Below, piece after piece: positions 38,401-48,877 of a DNA stretch of 64,000 nucleotides. The position numbers were made by a program, and so were the translations under genes. How positions within the stretch are numbered: position 1 is the first letter of the stretch; each line of letters starts with the position of its first letter. The DNA is taken from assembly GCF_001039355.2 (NCBI RefSeq), contig NW_019775466.1, positions 193,143 to 257,142 on the forward strand. The letters run 5' to 3'. The notes under the pieces were generated by a model. It was not told the origin of the DNA and did not search any database. It saw only the letters and a program-made list of their open reading frames with translations. This stretch comes from Lingula anatina. Lineage: Eukaryota; Brachiopoda; Lingulata; Lingulida; Lingulidae.

Positions 38401-41400
38401 GGTCAAATTACTGATGCATGGTGTCCAATCTGTCACCAATGTCTCCCTATTCAAGGAGGAATTCCTTTTCTCATCCTGCAATGATGGTACCATCAAACGG
38501 TGGCATGTGAAGGACCTTATGACACAGACTATTAACAGATATGGACACTCTGCTGATACCTTCGCAGAGCAGTCTCCTCTAGAGATGCATGTGGCATCAA
38601 AGCCAAATCCCACAGAGAGTGGTGGTGGGACTGGATCAGGGGAAGATTCATTTTACCCCACGGAGGATGAGGCTGTGAGGGAAATTGTATACAGCCCAAG
38701 CTGGATTTGTAGTGACTGTGTCCACTAAGAAACAACAGCCAGTCAAGGTGTGGGATTGTAATGCAGGTGAGGCAGAGAGAAGTATAATGATTTACGAAAT
38801 ATACTGTAACTTCATCATTATAATTTTTGTTAATGTTTAGAATTATAGATTTTCAATTTAAGAATGATGGTACCATCAAAACGTCGAAAACAAGGAACAA
38901 CCATAATCATTTTCTGCATTGTATGGTATGATCTCTTTTAGTTATTGATCCATTATCTTTCTCCCAGGGACCTATGTATCCTCAGTGGAGCATGGGTTTA
39001 AGAACAGTCCCTCCAAGGTCTTTATGGACATGGCCTCCCTGGTATTGATGAGCCAGGGAGAGGTGGTCAGTGAGGTGGAGGGCATACAGGAGGTCAGGGT
39101 AAGTGACCTTTCACATTGTTGTGGTACTTTCAGGAAGGTTAGGATACTGTAGATGAGTGGTTGGTATTAATGTAGGTGTATCTATTTTTAAGTATGCTCA
39201 GGAGAATAGGACTATGGCATGAATTGCACATTTGACAAAACATTTAGTTTTGAAAAGAAAAAAATATCCTTATAAGTTTAAATGGAAAAATAGTCATTTT
39301 TATGATTTAACTAAATGTGGTGTTTAAAACCCTGCTTTCCCTATACAATCACAATTATCTTGTTCAAATCATTTGGTCCAGGCTTGGAACATGTCCACGT
39401 CTCCCCCAGAGCTGGTCACATCCAAGGAGGCTACAGTGCAACTGCACACTGGCGCCCTCTCCTCTACTGGCATGCGCCTGGCTGCAGTGGTCCTCACCAC
39501 AGACGACAACCCTGACATGGTGGACAGGGAGATTTTCACAGGTTTGTGTGTTAACTTTTAAGCTTTTATGTTATGAATATCAATGAGTAATGTAATAAGT
39601 GTGTTTTTTTAAAAGATTTAATGTAATGAATATCAAATGGCAAGGAAATTCAGTTTATTAGTAATCTTCCTATCTGCATTTCATAAGTTGTTTAAAACAT
39701 AACTGTTCTACATTCATTTTTAAATAATTACTATAACGCAATTGATTTACAAAACAATGTTATGAAAGCAGGATGCTAGAGACATGTCTTTTATTGTATT
39801 TATTTTTAAATGTAAGAAATGCTCTTATATTTTTCCAAAGTACAATTAATATTTAATCTTATATATGTTATTTTTATATTATTATATATCTCATTTTTAC
39901 CAGGTATGACTTTGAGTATATGGGAGGTAGAGCAGTGCATTGCCCAAACACATGTCAAATTCACAGCTGAAGAAATTGCAGCAGGAACCAAGGTATAAAC
40001 ATCGCAATTTTCTCTTGTAACATTCCATGATTGAATATTTTAGTTTAAAATTTGTTTTGCCTTTTCATCTGTGTTCTTTTCTTTGCCCCCTCAATTTCAG
40101 AGTACTGGTAACACTTCCACTCTACAAATTATATGCTTTCTGTCACAATTTTGGAAAAAGAGTATAGTAATATGCTGGAACAGAGTCTCTTTGTCACTTC
40201 ATGCAATCTTTTCTTTTGTTTAATCAACTCTGGCCTCTTTACTCATTTTTATATCTCATTTTTTCAATAGGATATAGTATACAGTGGACATGCGTAATCA
40301 AATGTCACATCAATATATCTTTACAGCCTGAAGTGATGGGTTTCACTGGGGAGCAAGAGAACCTGGTTGTCATCCAGTGTAACTCTGTATATGAGCACAG
40401 AGCACCCTGGGTGTATGCCTTCATGTTGATTAAAGAAGAAGGCAAACTTGACCAGATCACAGCCAGTCCATTCCAGTGTCCAGGTCACATACACAAACTG
40501 CTGAATGATGGGAGAATACTCACTGCCACGGCAACCAAGGAGTTGATATTATGGGATGTTAGAAAACAGGTATTGAGAGACTGGCAAATTTAATTGCTAA
40601 CAAGATTATTTTTATTCTCATGTTTTTTTTTTTACATTTTGAATATGCACATGTACCTCATATACACAGTGAATACATGTTGCAATTTTTTTAAGTTAAA
40701 AAATTCAGACTAGGATTTTTTCCTTTTTATTAACATATTTTATATGTAACATTTTTAGGTGCAGTGTGGCAAGCTATATGACCCAGACTTGGTGAGATCC
40801 ACTCCTCCTAGCAAGACAGGGATACTTCCTCCGAAGACCCCACCCATGCCAGCTCATATTGATGACATAACTTATATTACTGGTAGGAAAATTCCACATT
40901 TGTATAAGTAAAATATTTAATGCAGTGACACTCATTTTACTTTTCAGAACAATGAATTCAAAAGTAAGATAGATCAAATTGCATATTTGCAACATCCCGT
41001 GTTTTAGGTGACAGCAAAACTCTTCCTGGCATAGTAATACATCTGTAGTAGTATAAGTAGCAGTAGTACTAGAAATCTAAGGTTTATATTTTATTAATGA
41101 TGTAATAGTGGGGTATGTAATTTATGTTAATTTTTTTTTTTTTTTTTTTTTTTTTTACCACCTGACAAGCTCACACCTTTCATTTGTACCTTATTATTAT
41201 TGTAGACATAGTCATTTACTTCCTTACTGTAGGGATTTCATTTCATTTCAGTGTCCCTTGATGGAAGTCACCTTGTGTCAGGCTCTCATGACAAGGCGGT
41301 CAAACTGTGGAACCTGACCACAGGGACACTGGTCAAGACTTTCCTTGGGCATAGGGCAAAGGTCAGCTTATTTGAATATATTAATCTGATTGATAAATTT

Positions 41401-41854
41401 GAAGAGAAATTTAATATGAGTAAAGTTAATTTTAAAGTTCATACTTCATTTTATATCAACCCCTACTTAACATAGCTGATATGACTTGAATCAAGAAGTT
41501 TGTCCTTAGATGGTTATGCATGCAGGAACAGACTGATTGCATTACTTCATGCTGAGTATTAGCATTAATAGTAACAGTAATTGTTAACAATTTCAGATAA
41601 CATGCCTGGACATCTCTGAGGACAACCAGATGATTGCTTCAGGCTCCTCCGACCAGACCATTATGCTGTGGAATCTCAACTATAACATTGGCGGAGGGGG
41701 CCTGATCACACCCCTCAACCATTTCTATGCACATGCCTCCATTGTGCAGGTGAAGCTCTCACAGGGAGGGAAATACGTGGTTGCAGTGGTGGATGACAAG
41801 TTGAGAAAACTGGTGTTTCTGAAACTTGAAAATTGGGAAGTGAAGGAAGACTAG
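29413..41854 (+). CDS. NACHT and WD40-repeat STAND protein with N-terminal DUF4062-like domain (NWD-like)
   Basis: 23 exons with consistent phases: 29413-29419, 29713-29753, 29944-30052, 30325-30507, 31068-31270, 31551-31721, 32039-32192, 32476-32596, 32879-34027, 34318-34411, 34652-34797, 35358-35462, 35655-35899, 36132-36836, 37172-37442, 38077-38766, 38968-39098, 39382-39541, 39904-39992, 40327-40569, 40759-40882, 41252-41361, 41597-41854. About 1835 residues if one extra base near 38700 is discounted. Residues from about 105: IRIYLSSSPDMWQEREI, a DUF4062/TIR-like start. NACHT P-loop SGEGKSS near 470, Walker B LVLILDGIDRL near 567. From about 910 to the end come WD repeats (VKLWNLTTG, TIMLWNLN, LILWDV, IKRWHVKD). 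This is the NWD1/NWD2-type layout: an NTPase switch with a WD40 sensor, probably a signalling scaffold. The ligand is unknown. The ATG follows an in-frame TAA. Architecture is confident; exact orthology and first exon are not. Confidence 0.85.
30576..30615. repeat. 20-bp perfect tandem repeat, two copies
   Basis: TAAAGGGAATGTTAGTGGTA occurs at 30576-30595 and directly again at 30596-30615, in intron 4 of the NACHT-WD gene. Confidence 0.97.
30828..30900 (+). mobile_element. 3' end of a SINE/LINE-type retroelement
   Basis: ATTGTAAGGCGCCTTGAGAT, then GGCGCCATATAAGAAT, then a (TTA)n tail. This resembles the conserved GCGC..TTGAG..GCGC-TATATAA 3' tails shared by several SINEs and their partner LINEs in marine animals. 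Only the tail is evident, and no 5' tRNA-like head was recognised. Family assignment is inference. Confidence 0.5.
37600..37999. mobile_element. Possible inserted element in NACHT-WD intron 15, ending at a single N
   Basis: Base composition changes sharply within the intron: 37600-37998 is CpG-richer than the surrounding AT-rich intron. It contains repeated and inverted GAATTTC/GAAATTC words (ATGAATTTCG, CGAAATTCATGAAAT, CGAATTTCATGGAATT). It stops at an N at 37999. A fragment of a DNA transposon or other repeat cut by an assembly join is the simplest reading. No coding sequence or transposase was found. Confidence 0.35.
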
Positions 41855-43731
41855 TGTGGGGACCTGTAGTGACTTGAAAACTGATATGAATGAGCATGTG
41901 GATACATCTTATGTTTCTGAGTTAGGATATGTTTGAAAGTTAATAGGAGGCATCCAGAAAATGAACGGCAACATCTGAGAGTACCTGACAGAGTTTAAGT
42001 GATGCCAGAGTGAATTGAGTCTAGACATGAAGATCTAGTTGGAATAAAAAGAAGCCAGTACGTTTCATTTGAGAACATATAAGAGTGAAGTTGAAGAAAC
42101 AAAAATACTGAGAGGTTTTGCTTTGATAAAGGATATAAATATGAAGGTGGATATTTATAGAAATTAGACAATTTTTTTCATGGAGGATTTTATTCAATAC
42201 ATCATTTTAACTTTTTTGCTTAGATAGTGAACTGATTATATGTTTTTTAAATTTTAGCTAGAAATCACTTTTTTAATAACAGCATGCTGACAAAATATAT
42301 GATTTAGTGTGCCTTTTATGTATGTGTATATTCATTCTGCGAGCTATTCAAAATGCAATATTATAACATATATATTTTATAAAAGTGAAATTAATTTTTG
42401 TGATATTAATTCTTATAACACAGTTAGCATTATATAATTTTATAGATGAGTACATGTACAATTACTATCTTTGTATTTTAAAATTAACCTTATTTATACA
42501 GATATAATTTGGAATTCTATTTTGAATTGTCATTGATAACAGTAGCAATGTAAAAACATGCTGTGATAATAAAGGGACAGGAAGAACCGCTCTTTCTGAA
42601 AACTAATTAACTCATAAATGCAGTGTTATATTTTATATTGCTCGATGAAACATCCGGGGGGAAAGTACATAACAGTTATATCAATGATCATAACTAAAAA
42701 GTACATAAATAATTTAACAGCCATGCAAGGCTAAACACACACACACACACACACATCATTGCAATTTGACCATCAGATCGATAGATAGACTTAACTATGT
42801 CTCTTATAAAAAAGTAAAATTCTCTGCTGCGCATGAATGTCAAAAAACAGTTTACTTCAAGCACCCCCTCTGAAGAATATACCGTCACTCACTGAATCAA
42901 TAGGCACTGTATAAATAAGCACATAGGTATAAAAAAAAAGGGTCACTTTATCAGGTAAAACTAGGTCACTGGAATCTTAAATGACACAGGAAGGCTATGA
43001 GTGCTATAATGTTGAAAGTATGTGGCAGCGTTGTTGGATTGTTTTGAATATAAGGAATAACGTACATCGTTTGTAGAGCAGTTAGTTTCAGTACCATACT
43101 GCGTCTGGATTCATGGGGCCAGTAAGTAAAGGTGTGTTAAGATGGCGTGGATCTTGGTCTTCCTAATGTCCTGAATATCTACCAGGCGTTGGTTTTATTG
43201 TTTAGTGGCAGGAAAGCTTGGTGACCTTCATAGTAGAACTGCAAAACGTAGTTCTGCCGGCAGGTCTAATCGGTGGTCTTTCAGTAGTCAGCCGCATAGT
43301 GTCTCCCGATTTCCCTGTGGGTGACATTAATTTTTACATTCTTGTTATCCGCCCTTATATCACATATAATCCACACAACCACAATATGGTTAACTTAGCA
43401 TGACAGCTGACATTACTACCCCCCCCCCCCCAACCTCCAGATAGTACATGTCATTCAACACATTTTAGTATTAAAATATAGGCTACACATCGTAAATACA
43501 TGTCTGTATCGGTCACTCTTCTCTACGAAAACCACTTTAACAGATGCACATTATTTCTAGATCTGCAAATTATTAGCTATACAGTGTCTGGTAACCAATC
43601 TAACTTTTTTTCTTATCAAACGTCATCATGCATGCGAATGTTATAAAGATCCTTGTTGCGCGCTTTAAGTAGATACAGTTAAATTTTAAGAATTCTTATT
43701 AATTTTCCTTGCAGGTCAAAATTATCCGAAA
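41855..43731. other. NACHT-WD 3' UTR and glycosyltransferase upstream region (copy 1)
   Basis: An AATAAA at 42568-42573 suits the NACHT-WD polyadenylation signal. Beyond it are a (CA)n run near 42736-42757 and a C run near 43419-43431. The stretch 43010-43700 is nearly identical between the two copies, more so than the introns, so it probably contains the glycosyltransferase promoter or 5' exon. An open frame at 43218-43403 is shared but has no recognised product. Confidence 0.5.
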
Positions 43732-45475
43732 ATGACTTCAAAATGCCATATCCTGAGGAAGAAAGCACTGGCTCAGTTTTCAAATCTGCCATCACTAGGT
43801 TACTTACGTTCTACCTGTATAAGGTTAGTGAGAACGAACCCATCATTCCACGTATCCGCAAACTTTCTGTTACACATTTTGAGTTATTTTTCCTCGTGAT
43901 TTCTCTCTTCCTGCCAGACATGAAAATGGAGATATTTATTTTAATGGAACAAAACTCTCCGAAAGAGGGTTCCACGTATGTATGTGGTTTAGATTGCTCA
44001 AATTTCTATTTAACTTGCATTTGATATCAAAATATTTCAAGTGCATATGTGAGCAAGACTAAAAAGCTTTGAAAAAAATGCAAGTTTTTTTCTCTTTGCT
44101 TTTTTAATTTAATTAATTTATTTATTTTTGTAGGTTCCGTGGAATTACGTACCTGGTTGTTTTGGCCTTAATAATTATGGTCGCTTGGGTAATATTTTCT
44201 ACATCGCCTCAAACAGAAAAAGTGAAACACAATTCCGATGAAGAAATGCTGAGAAAATACGAAGTATTGGACGATGTCATATCGAGAAGAAACAACCTGC
44301 AGTTGAGTAATTGGCAATCAGAAAAATCTAAGACAACTACTCTGCCGCTATATTTTAGGACAACCGTAAAATTAAAACACCTTAAACTTGATGATGGCAC
44401 ACACCTTCTGAAGTTACTTGCACCAACGGCAAATCCAGAGACAAAAAGGACAGATACTTTGCCAAAAATATATTCAAACTCTATGCAGCATTTGCTGAAT
44501 TTACGATTTCAAATTCCCACCTCACAACCAGCTAAAGTGGACGTTGTCGGTCAAAGACCAGGTGAAAAATATGTTGAATCCCCGCCATCATATTTGGCGT
44601 CAGGCATTCCTAGAATTATTCATCAAATCTGGAACAACTATTCTTTACCAAGTCAAACTGTAAACTGGATGAAAACATGGCGAGAAAAACACACCTGGCC
44701 AAAATGGCAGTACTGGTTTTGGACTCGTGAAGATTGGGAGCATCTTATAAAACTAAGATACCCGAAATACTACGAAAACTTTCACAATATTCAAAAGGAA
44801 ATATTTCGTGCAGATATCATCAAATATTTCATAATGTTTGAAATTGGGGGCGTTTATGCCGACGTGGACGTTTTAAGTCTCCGCCCTCTAGACAGTGCTT
44901 TAGGTAGCAAACAGTGTATTCTCAGTGAGGAGCCGCTGGAGCATAGCTATCTGCTGTACGAAAAAATTGACGGGTTGGTCGGCACTGCTTTCATGGCCTG
45001 TCGACCAAAGCATCCATTCTTCGAAAAAGTCACGAACTACTTTCAACGCTTTCAAATGAGGGAAGGCATGAAGGACCCGGTAAAAATCACGGGGCCGTTC
45101 AAATTAGATACGCTATATCACCACTATTTGCAGGTATCAAGTTCGCCTATCTCTGATACAGAATTGTACCTCGCCAAGCCAGACATGTTTATGCCTGGGT
45201 TTGATCGCAGACGTTCACAAGAATTGGAGGAAAAATGTAGTGACACGGCTAAGAGAAAAGACGATAAAATGATGGAAACTATTTGTCGAAAATTAAAACG
45301 CCAAATGTTTTTACCAATGGCACCTGCTGATGCCTACTGCGATCATCTGTGGATACATTCCTGGATGCAACCAGGAACAATGTTCACAGATATCCGTAGT
45401 GTACTCATCAGTGATTTACATGCAACACAAGTTGACAAACAGCTAACAAACCTGTTGCAAGAGACTAAATTTTAA
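43732..45475 (+). CDS. GT32-like DXD glycosyltransferase, copy 1
   Basis: Two exons, 43732-43823 and 44134-45475, joined at phase 2, give 477 residues. The ATG follows the acceptor-like GCAG and CCGAAA context. A short basic cytoplasmic tail is followed by one membrane segment (about 34-54, GITYLVVLALIIMVAWVIF), a type II Golgi topology. A stem follows, then the catalytic part: IPRIIHQIW near 190 and RADIIKYFIMFEIGGVYADV-DV near 260-276, the DXD metal/nucleotide-sugar motif of the Gly_transf_sug (GT32, Och1-like) fold. A C-terminal HLWIHSWM follows. Donor sugar and acceptor cannot be told. AATAAA lies 42 bases after the stop. The 3' end faces the secreted-protein gene on the other strand. The family is confident, the exact enzyme not. 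Confidence 0.88.
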
Positions 45476-45912
45476 TTTACTTCAGTGCTAAAGAATCTCT
45501 CATATATATTTTTTAAAATAAAAAGAACTTAGATTCACTGCATCTTTTTTTTTGCCAGTGACAATAATGGAGGTTGTGTTTTTTCTTGTCCATGTAATTC
45601 GTATCGATTTCTCTGCCTGTCAGCCTGTCTGTCAAAACAAATGGGATTACACTTTTAAAGTTGTGAGACTCAAAAAGTCCTTTTGGTTTCAATGCACAGG
45701 CTGGTGTTTTTTAAAATACAAACAGAATTATACCAGACTTGATACCGTTCAATTCAGAAAATAGTAAAAAAAACTTCCTACAATTTATTTGCCACTTGCA
45801 CAAAATACAGTATACTGACAACTGAGCCTATCAACAGCACCCATGCAATTCTGATAAACCTAAGAAACACTAACACAATAAAGATTTACAGTCAGCGCCG
45901 TCATCCCGTCCT

Positions 45913-47031
45913 TCACGCTCCCCACATCCAGTCGATGATGTAGAACCAGTAGTAAGTCATGTGGTACCCTTCACGTGACTCTGCAGTGAAACACCCTGGG
46001 AGCAGGGACTCCTTGGCGCTAGGTTTGGTCGGCGTCAGGTATCCACCTTTCCACGGTATATCGCATGTGGGCGGGGATGCGTCCTCAATGACGGATGAGT
46101 GAAAGAGAAGGTGGACATTCTACAAAATGACAATAATAAATACATAAATTAATCATTCAAATAAATAAATAGATTGCAAGTTCTGAATTCCTACATTTTT
46201 TGGACTTTTCACGCTGATTTTCAAAACAATTTTAAATATGTTCACCAGGAACGCAAAGAATTTAAAGCTTTGAAATTCCGAAGTTGCAATATTATTAGAT
46301 TCCGCGCACCAGATATACATTGTTATTCCAAACAATACAAATACCTCGCTGCAACAATCAAAATATATGATAAGCGTTATAAAAGCTAACCACAGTAGTT
46401 GCATTCAGTTGGGAGACGGAAAGCTCCAGGCCGCCTTGGTCACACGAACCAACCATGATATTTGGTGCGTGTTTGCTGCCCGGAATCATCTGGGGTGTTT
46501 TCACAGTGGCTATGCAGCTGAAAGAGGACATTGTTTATCCAAGTCATGATAATTGCATTAAAAACGTGCAGCAAAAGAGCAAAATATGTTAATTGCTTAT
46601 GCACAGTAATTAAGAACAGAAAGGAAATATTCCTATACATGTTGGACAGGACTACTAATATTAAAACTGGGTTAAATATATAATTTGGGGTAGGATATAT
46701 CCATGTAGCAGTGACGTACACCATACTAGTAGCCTATATTTAACTCGAGCTACTGAACATAAAAATTCATAAAAATATCGAAAGTCTGGTGAATAGGCCT
46801 AGCCTACATGTAGGGACATGTAGAATGCTTTTCAGCAGCTTTTTAAATCCTGCAGCGAGCTAACGTAGGCCCCTACCCATTGGGATCCCAGGTATCGTTG
46901 ACCACCACAAGAAACTGCAACCAGGCTAACTTCTGTGGCCCCTTCCCAAAATCTAGGTGCTGGCATCTACACTGCGAGACCAAAATTCCAAGAAAAATGA
47001 AGCCTACACTCTGCCCAACCCTGCAAAACAT
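45913..47031 (-). CDS. Unrecognised small secreted protein, copy 1
   Basis: Three minus-strand exons, 46877-47031, 46391-46517 and 45913-46119, with AG acceptors, GT donors and phases 2, 0. They encode 162 residues. A signal peptide starts MFCRVGQSVGFIFLGILVS. The mature part has four cysteines (53, 77, 113, 137; spacings 24, 36, 24), two N-glycosylation sequons (NDT at 45, NAT at 90) and an aromatic C-terminus (YHMTYYWFYIIDWMWGA). I do not recognise a family. Support for reality: copy 2 keeps every exon length, splice site and the frame, with some synonymous changes, while the introns carry indels. It is convergent with the glycosyltransferase and divergent from IFT22, whose ATG lies 764 bases away, so the two may share a promoter region. 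Confidence 0.72.
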
Positions 47032-47794
47032 GATCGACCTGTTTCACAAAACGGTGTCTGAAACTACTGGTTACCCTGTCACATACATATTGGGCCCTAT
47101 AGATAATAGATAGGCCTATCTAGTTGGTAAATATTTTGTAGGCCTATCAACAATATACTATTTGATAAAACTTGGGATATGCAGCCTTGGGATTTTCCAG
47201 AATCACGACCTTAACTGGTTTTTGACCTCGAAACACGTTCTCCTAAAATTTTATGTTTTTTCCCCTTTTCTTTGTATGATAATAGAAGCACAGACCAGAA
47301 ACAGACGAAATATAGCCTACTCTGCACTCTACACAAATGTAACAGTGAAGTAGGGCCTAAAACGGCCAGTGCCATTCGACGCTCTTATTTTCATTATGTT
47401 ATAGGAATATGCACCACACTTTCCCAATCTTGCTACCTCGCCTCCTAAATGATTGCTCTGCTTAAAATAGAAAAGGAAAAAAGAAAAAAAAGGGGAATGG
47501 GATAATTTGCGAAGCTACTTTTAGACTCTTGCATTCTAATATTTTCAACTTCATTGTTTGATAAAATTTATTTACTTCAAAATTGCTTATTTGAATGTAC
47601 TAAATGTTAAATTAGATCTGTCTTTATTAATAAAATTGGATCAAAATATTTGCTGTAGTGTAGGCCTAACTAAGGGGCAATACAGTGCAGACACGCCATG
47701 GCGTGCGTTCTACTCCATCAAAAACCACTGTAGAGGTCGCTGTAGGCGTAGCTAAGGTAAACGACGGACGACTGCATTCCAGGCTGAGAAGAAA

Positions 47795-48099
47795 ATGTTC
47801 AAATCTAAAGTGTTGGTTTTAGGTCCCTGTGAGGTAAGTAGAGGATATTCTTTCAATTGAGACAAATCTTTGTAACCAAGAACCAGGTTATGAATGATCC
47901 TGTAAGCTGAAATTTTGCAATCTGTGGCAAGTTTCACAAGATTTGGGGATATCTGACGTAAATATATGTGAACAAGTATAATTGGTTTTCTATTTTTGTT
48001 TCATTTTCGTGTCCAGAGTGGCAAGAGTGCAATAGCTAACTACTTAGCAGATGCTACAGAGAATATTGGAGGGGAGTACCGACCGACACAAGGTGTAAG
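47795..48099 (+). pseudogene. IFT22: IFT22 5' fragment (exons 1-2), copy 1
   Basis: Exon 1 (47795-47833, MFKSKVLVLGPCE) and exon 2 (48017-48099, SGKSAIANYLADATENIGG...PTQGVR) encode exactly the same residues as the complete gene at 56412. After 48370 the homology stops and repeat-like sequence leads into an N, so exons 3-6 are missing. Either this is a truncated duplicate or it is the other allele cut short by an assembly join. The splice sites and P-loop are intact. Confidence 0.8.
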
Positions 48100-48370
48100 G
48101 TACGGAGTATGTGTACATGATCATAGGTCATATGTAGATCTATTACATGTAGTTGCCTTAGTTTACTATTATACTATTCTGTCATTGTATTGTTAATCTA
48201 AAGTTAATACTAGTGTACTGTATGTAGATGTGCGTATCTCCAAAAACACATTCGGTCTGTAGTAGCACATTGTATGTAACATATCATAGAACTTTGAACA
48301 CTGATGCTCAACTAAATACTTCTCCAGTGTTGAAAAATAATAGTATTTTAAGAGAGGAATCTGTTATATT

Positions 48371-48730
48371 GATTATCAGGCACATAGCCAGCAGTTCCAA
48401 AGGGGGGTGGGGTGGTCCTTTTTCTGAAAAAGTAGACCTTTTGCCATAAAAACTTCATGTACCAAGATCAAATTTGACTCAAAATGGACCTTTTCCCAGC
48501 AAAAAGGGCGGTTCTTTCAACCCCCCNTTTAGCATATACTGTATTGTCCCGTCAAATTCATTAGTATTCAAATCTACTGTTCATTCCACAAACACATGTA
48601 CAACTTACCTGTCTCTATGCCTTCGTCTCCCGCCAAATTTTTTTGGGGCTACCACTCCACGTTTTGAAAACGAGGCCAAATCTAATATTTTCCAAAATAA
48701 CCGTCAAATCAGCCAGTGGCTCCCGGGCTG
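48371..48730. other. Junction between the two 8-kb copies, repeat-like, with N at 48527
   Basis: Neither side is homologous to the corresponding flank of the other copy. The left part has a G run (GGGGGGTGGGGTGG) and words repeated within it (GGTCCTTTTTC, GACCTTTTGCC, GGACCTTTTCCC). A C run abuts the single N. The right part begins TTTAGCATATACTG. This looks like transposon or repeat ends flanking a contig join. No gene is supported. Confidence 0.6.
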
Positions 48731-48877
48731 AACAGAGTCTCTTTGTCACTTCATGCAATCTTTTCTTTTGTTTAATCAACTCTGGCCTCTTTACTCATTT
48801 TTATATCTCATTTTTTAATACGATATATTATGCAGTGGTCATGCGTACTCAAATATCACATCAATATATCTTTACAG

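Larger units (their letters stand above)
40179..48370. repeat. 8.2-kb duplicated block, copy 1
   Basis: Homology with copy 2 starts at AACAGAGTCTCTTTGTCACT (40179 and 48731) in NACHT-WD intron 19 and runs colinearly to IFT22 intron 2 (TTGATTAT near 48370 and 57009). It holds NACHT-WD exons 20-23, the glycosyltransferase, the antisense secreted-protein gene and IFT22 exons 1-2. The copies differ by scattered substitutions, small indels and homopolymer changes. For example, this copy has a T run of about 28 at 41130-41157 that is absent from copy 2. Confidence 0.95.

Noticed and set aside
46880-47113. 77-codon plus-strand frame (and its copy near 55504)
   Set aside because: It is antisense to exon 1 of the secreted-protein gene; the minus strand has the signal peptide, splice sites and matching phases.
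48474-48731. 85-codon frame crossing the N
   Set aside because: It spans an assembly join and repeat-like DNA, with one undefined residue and no homology.
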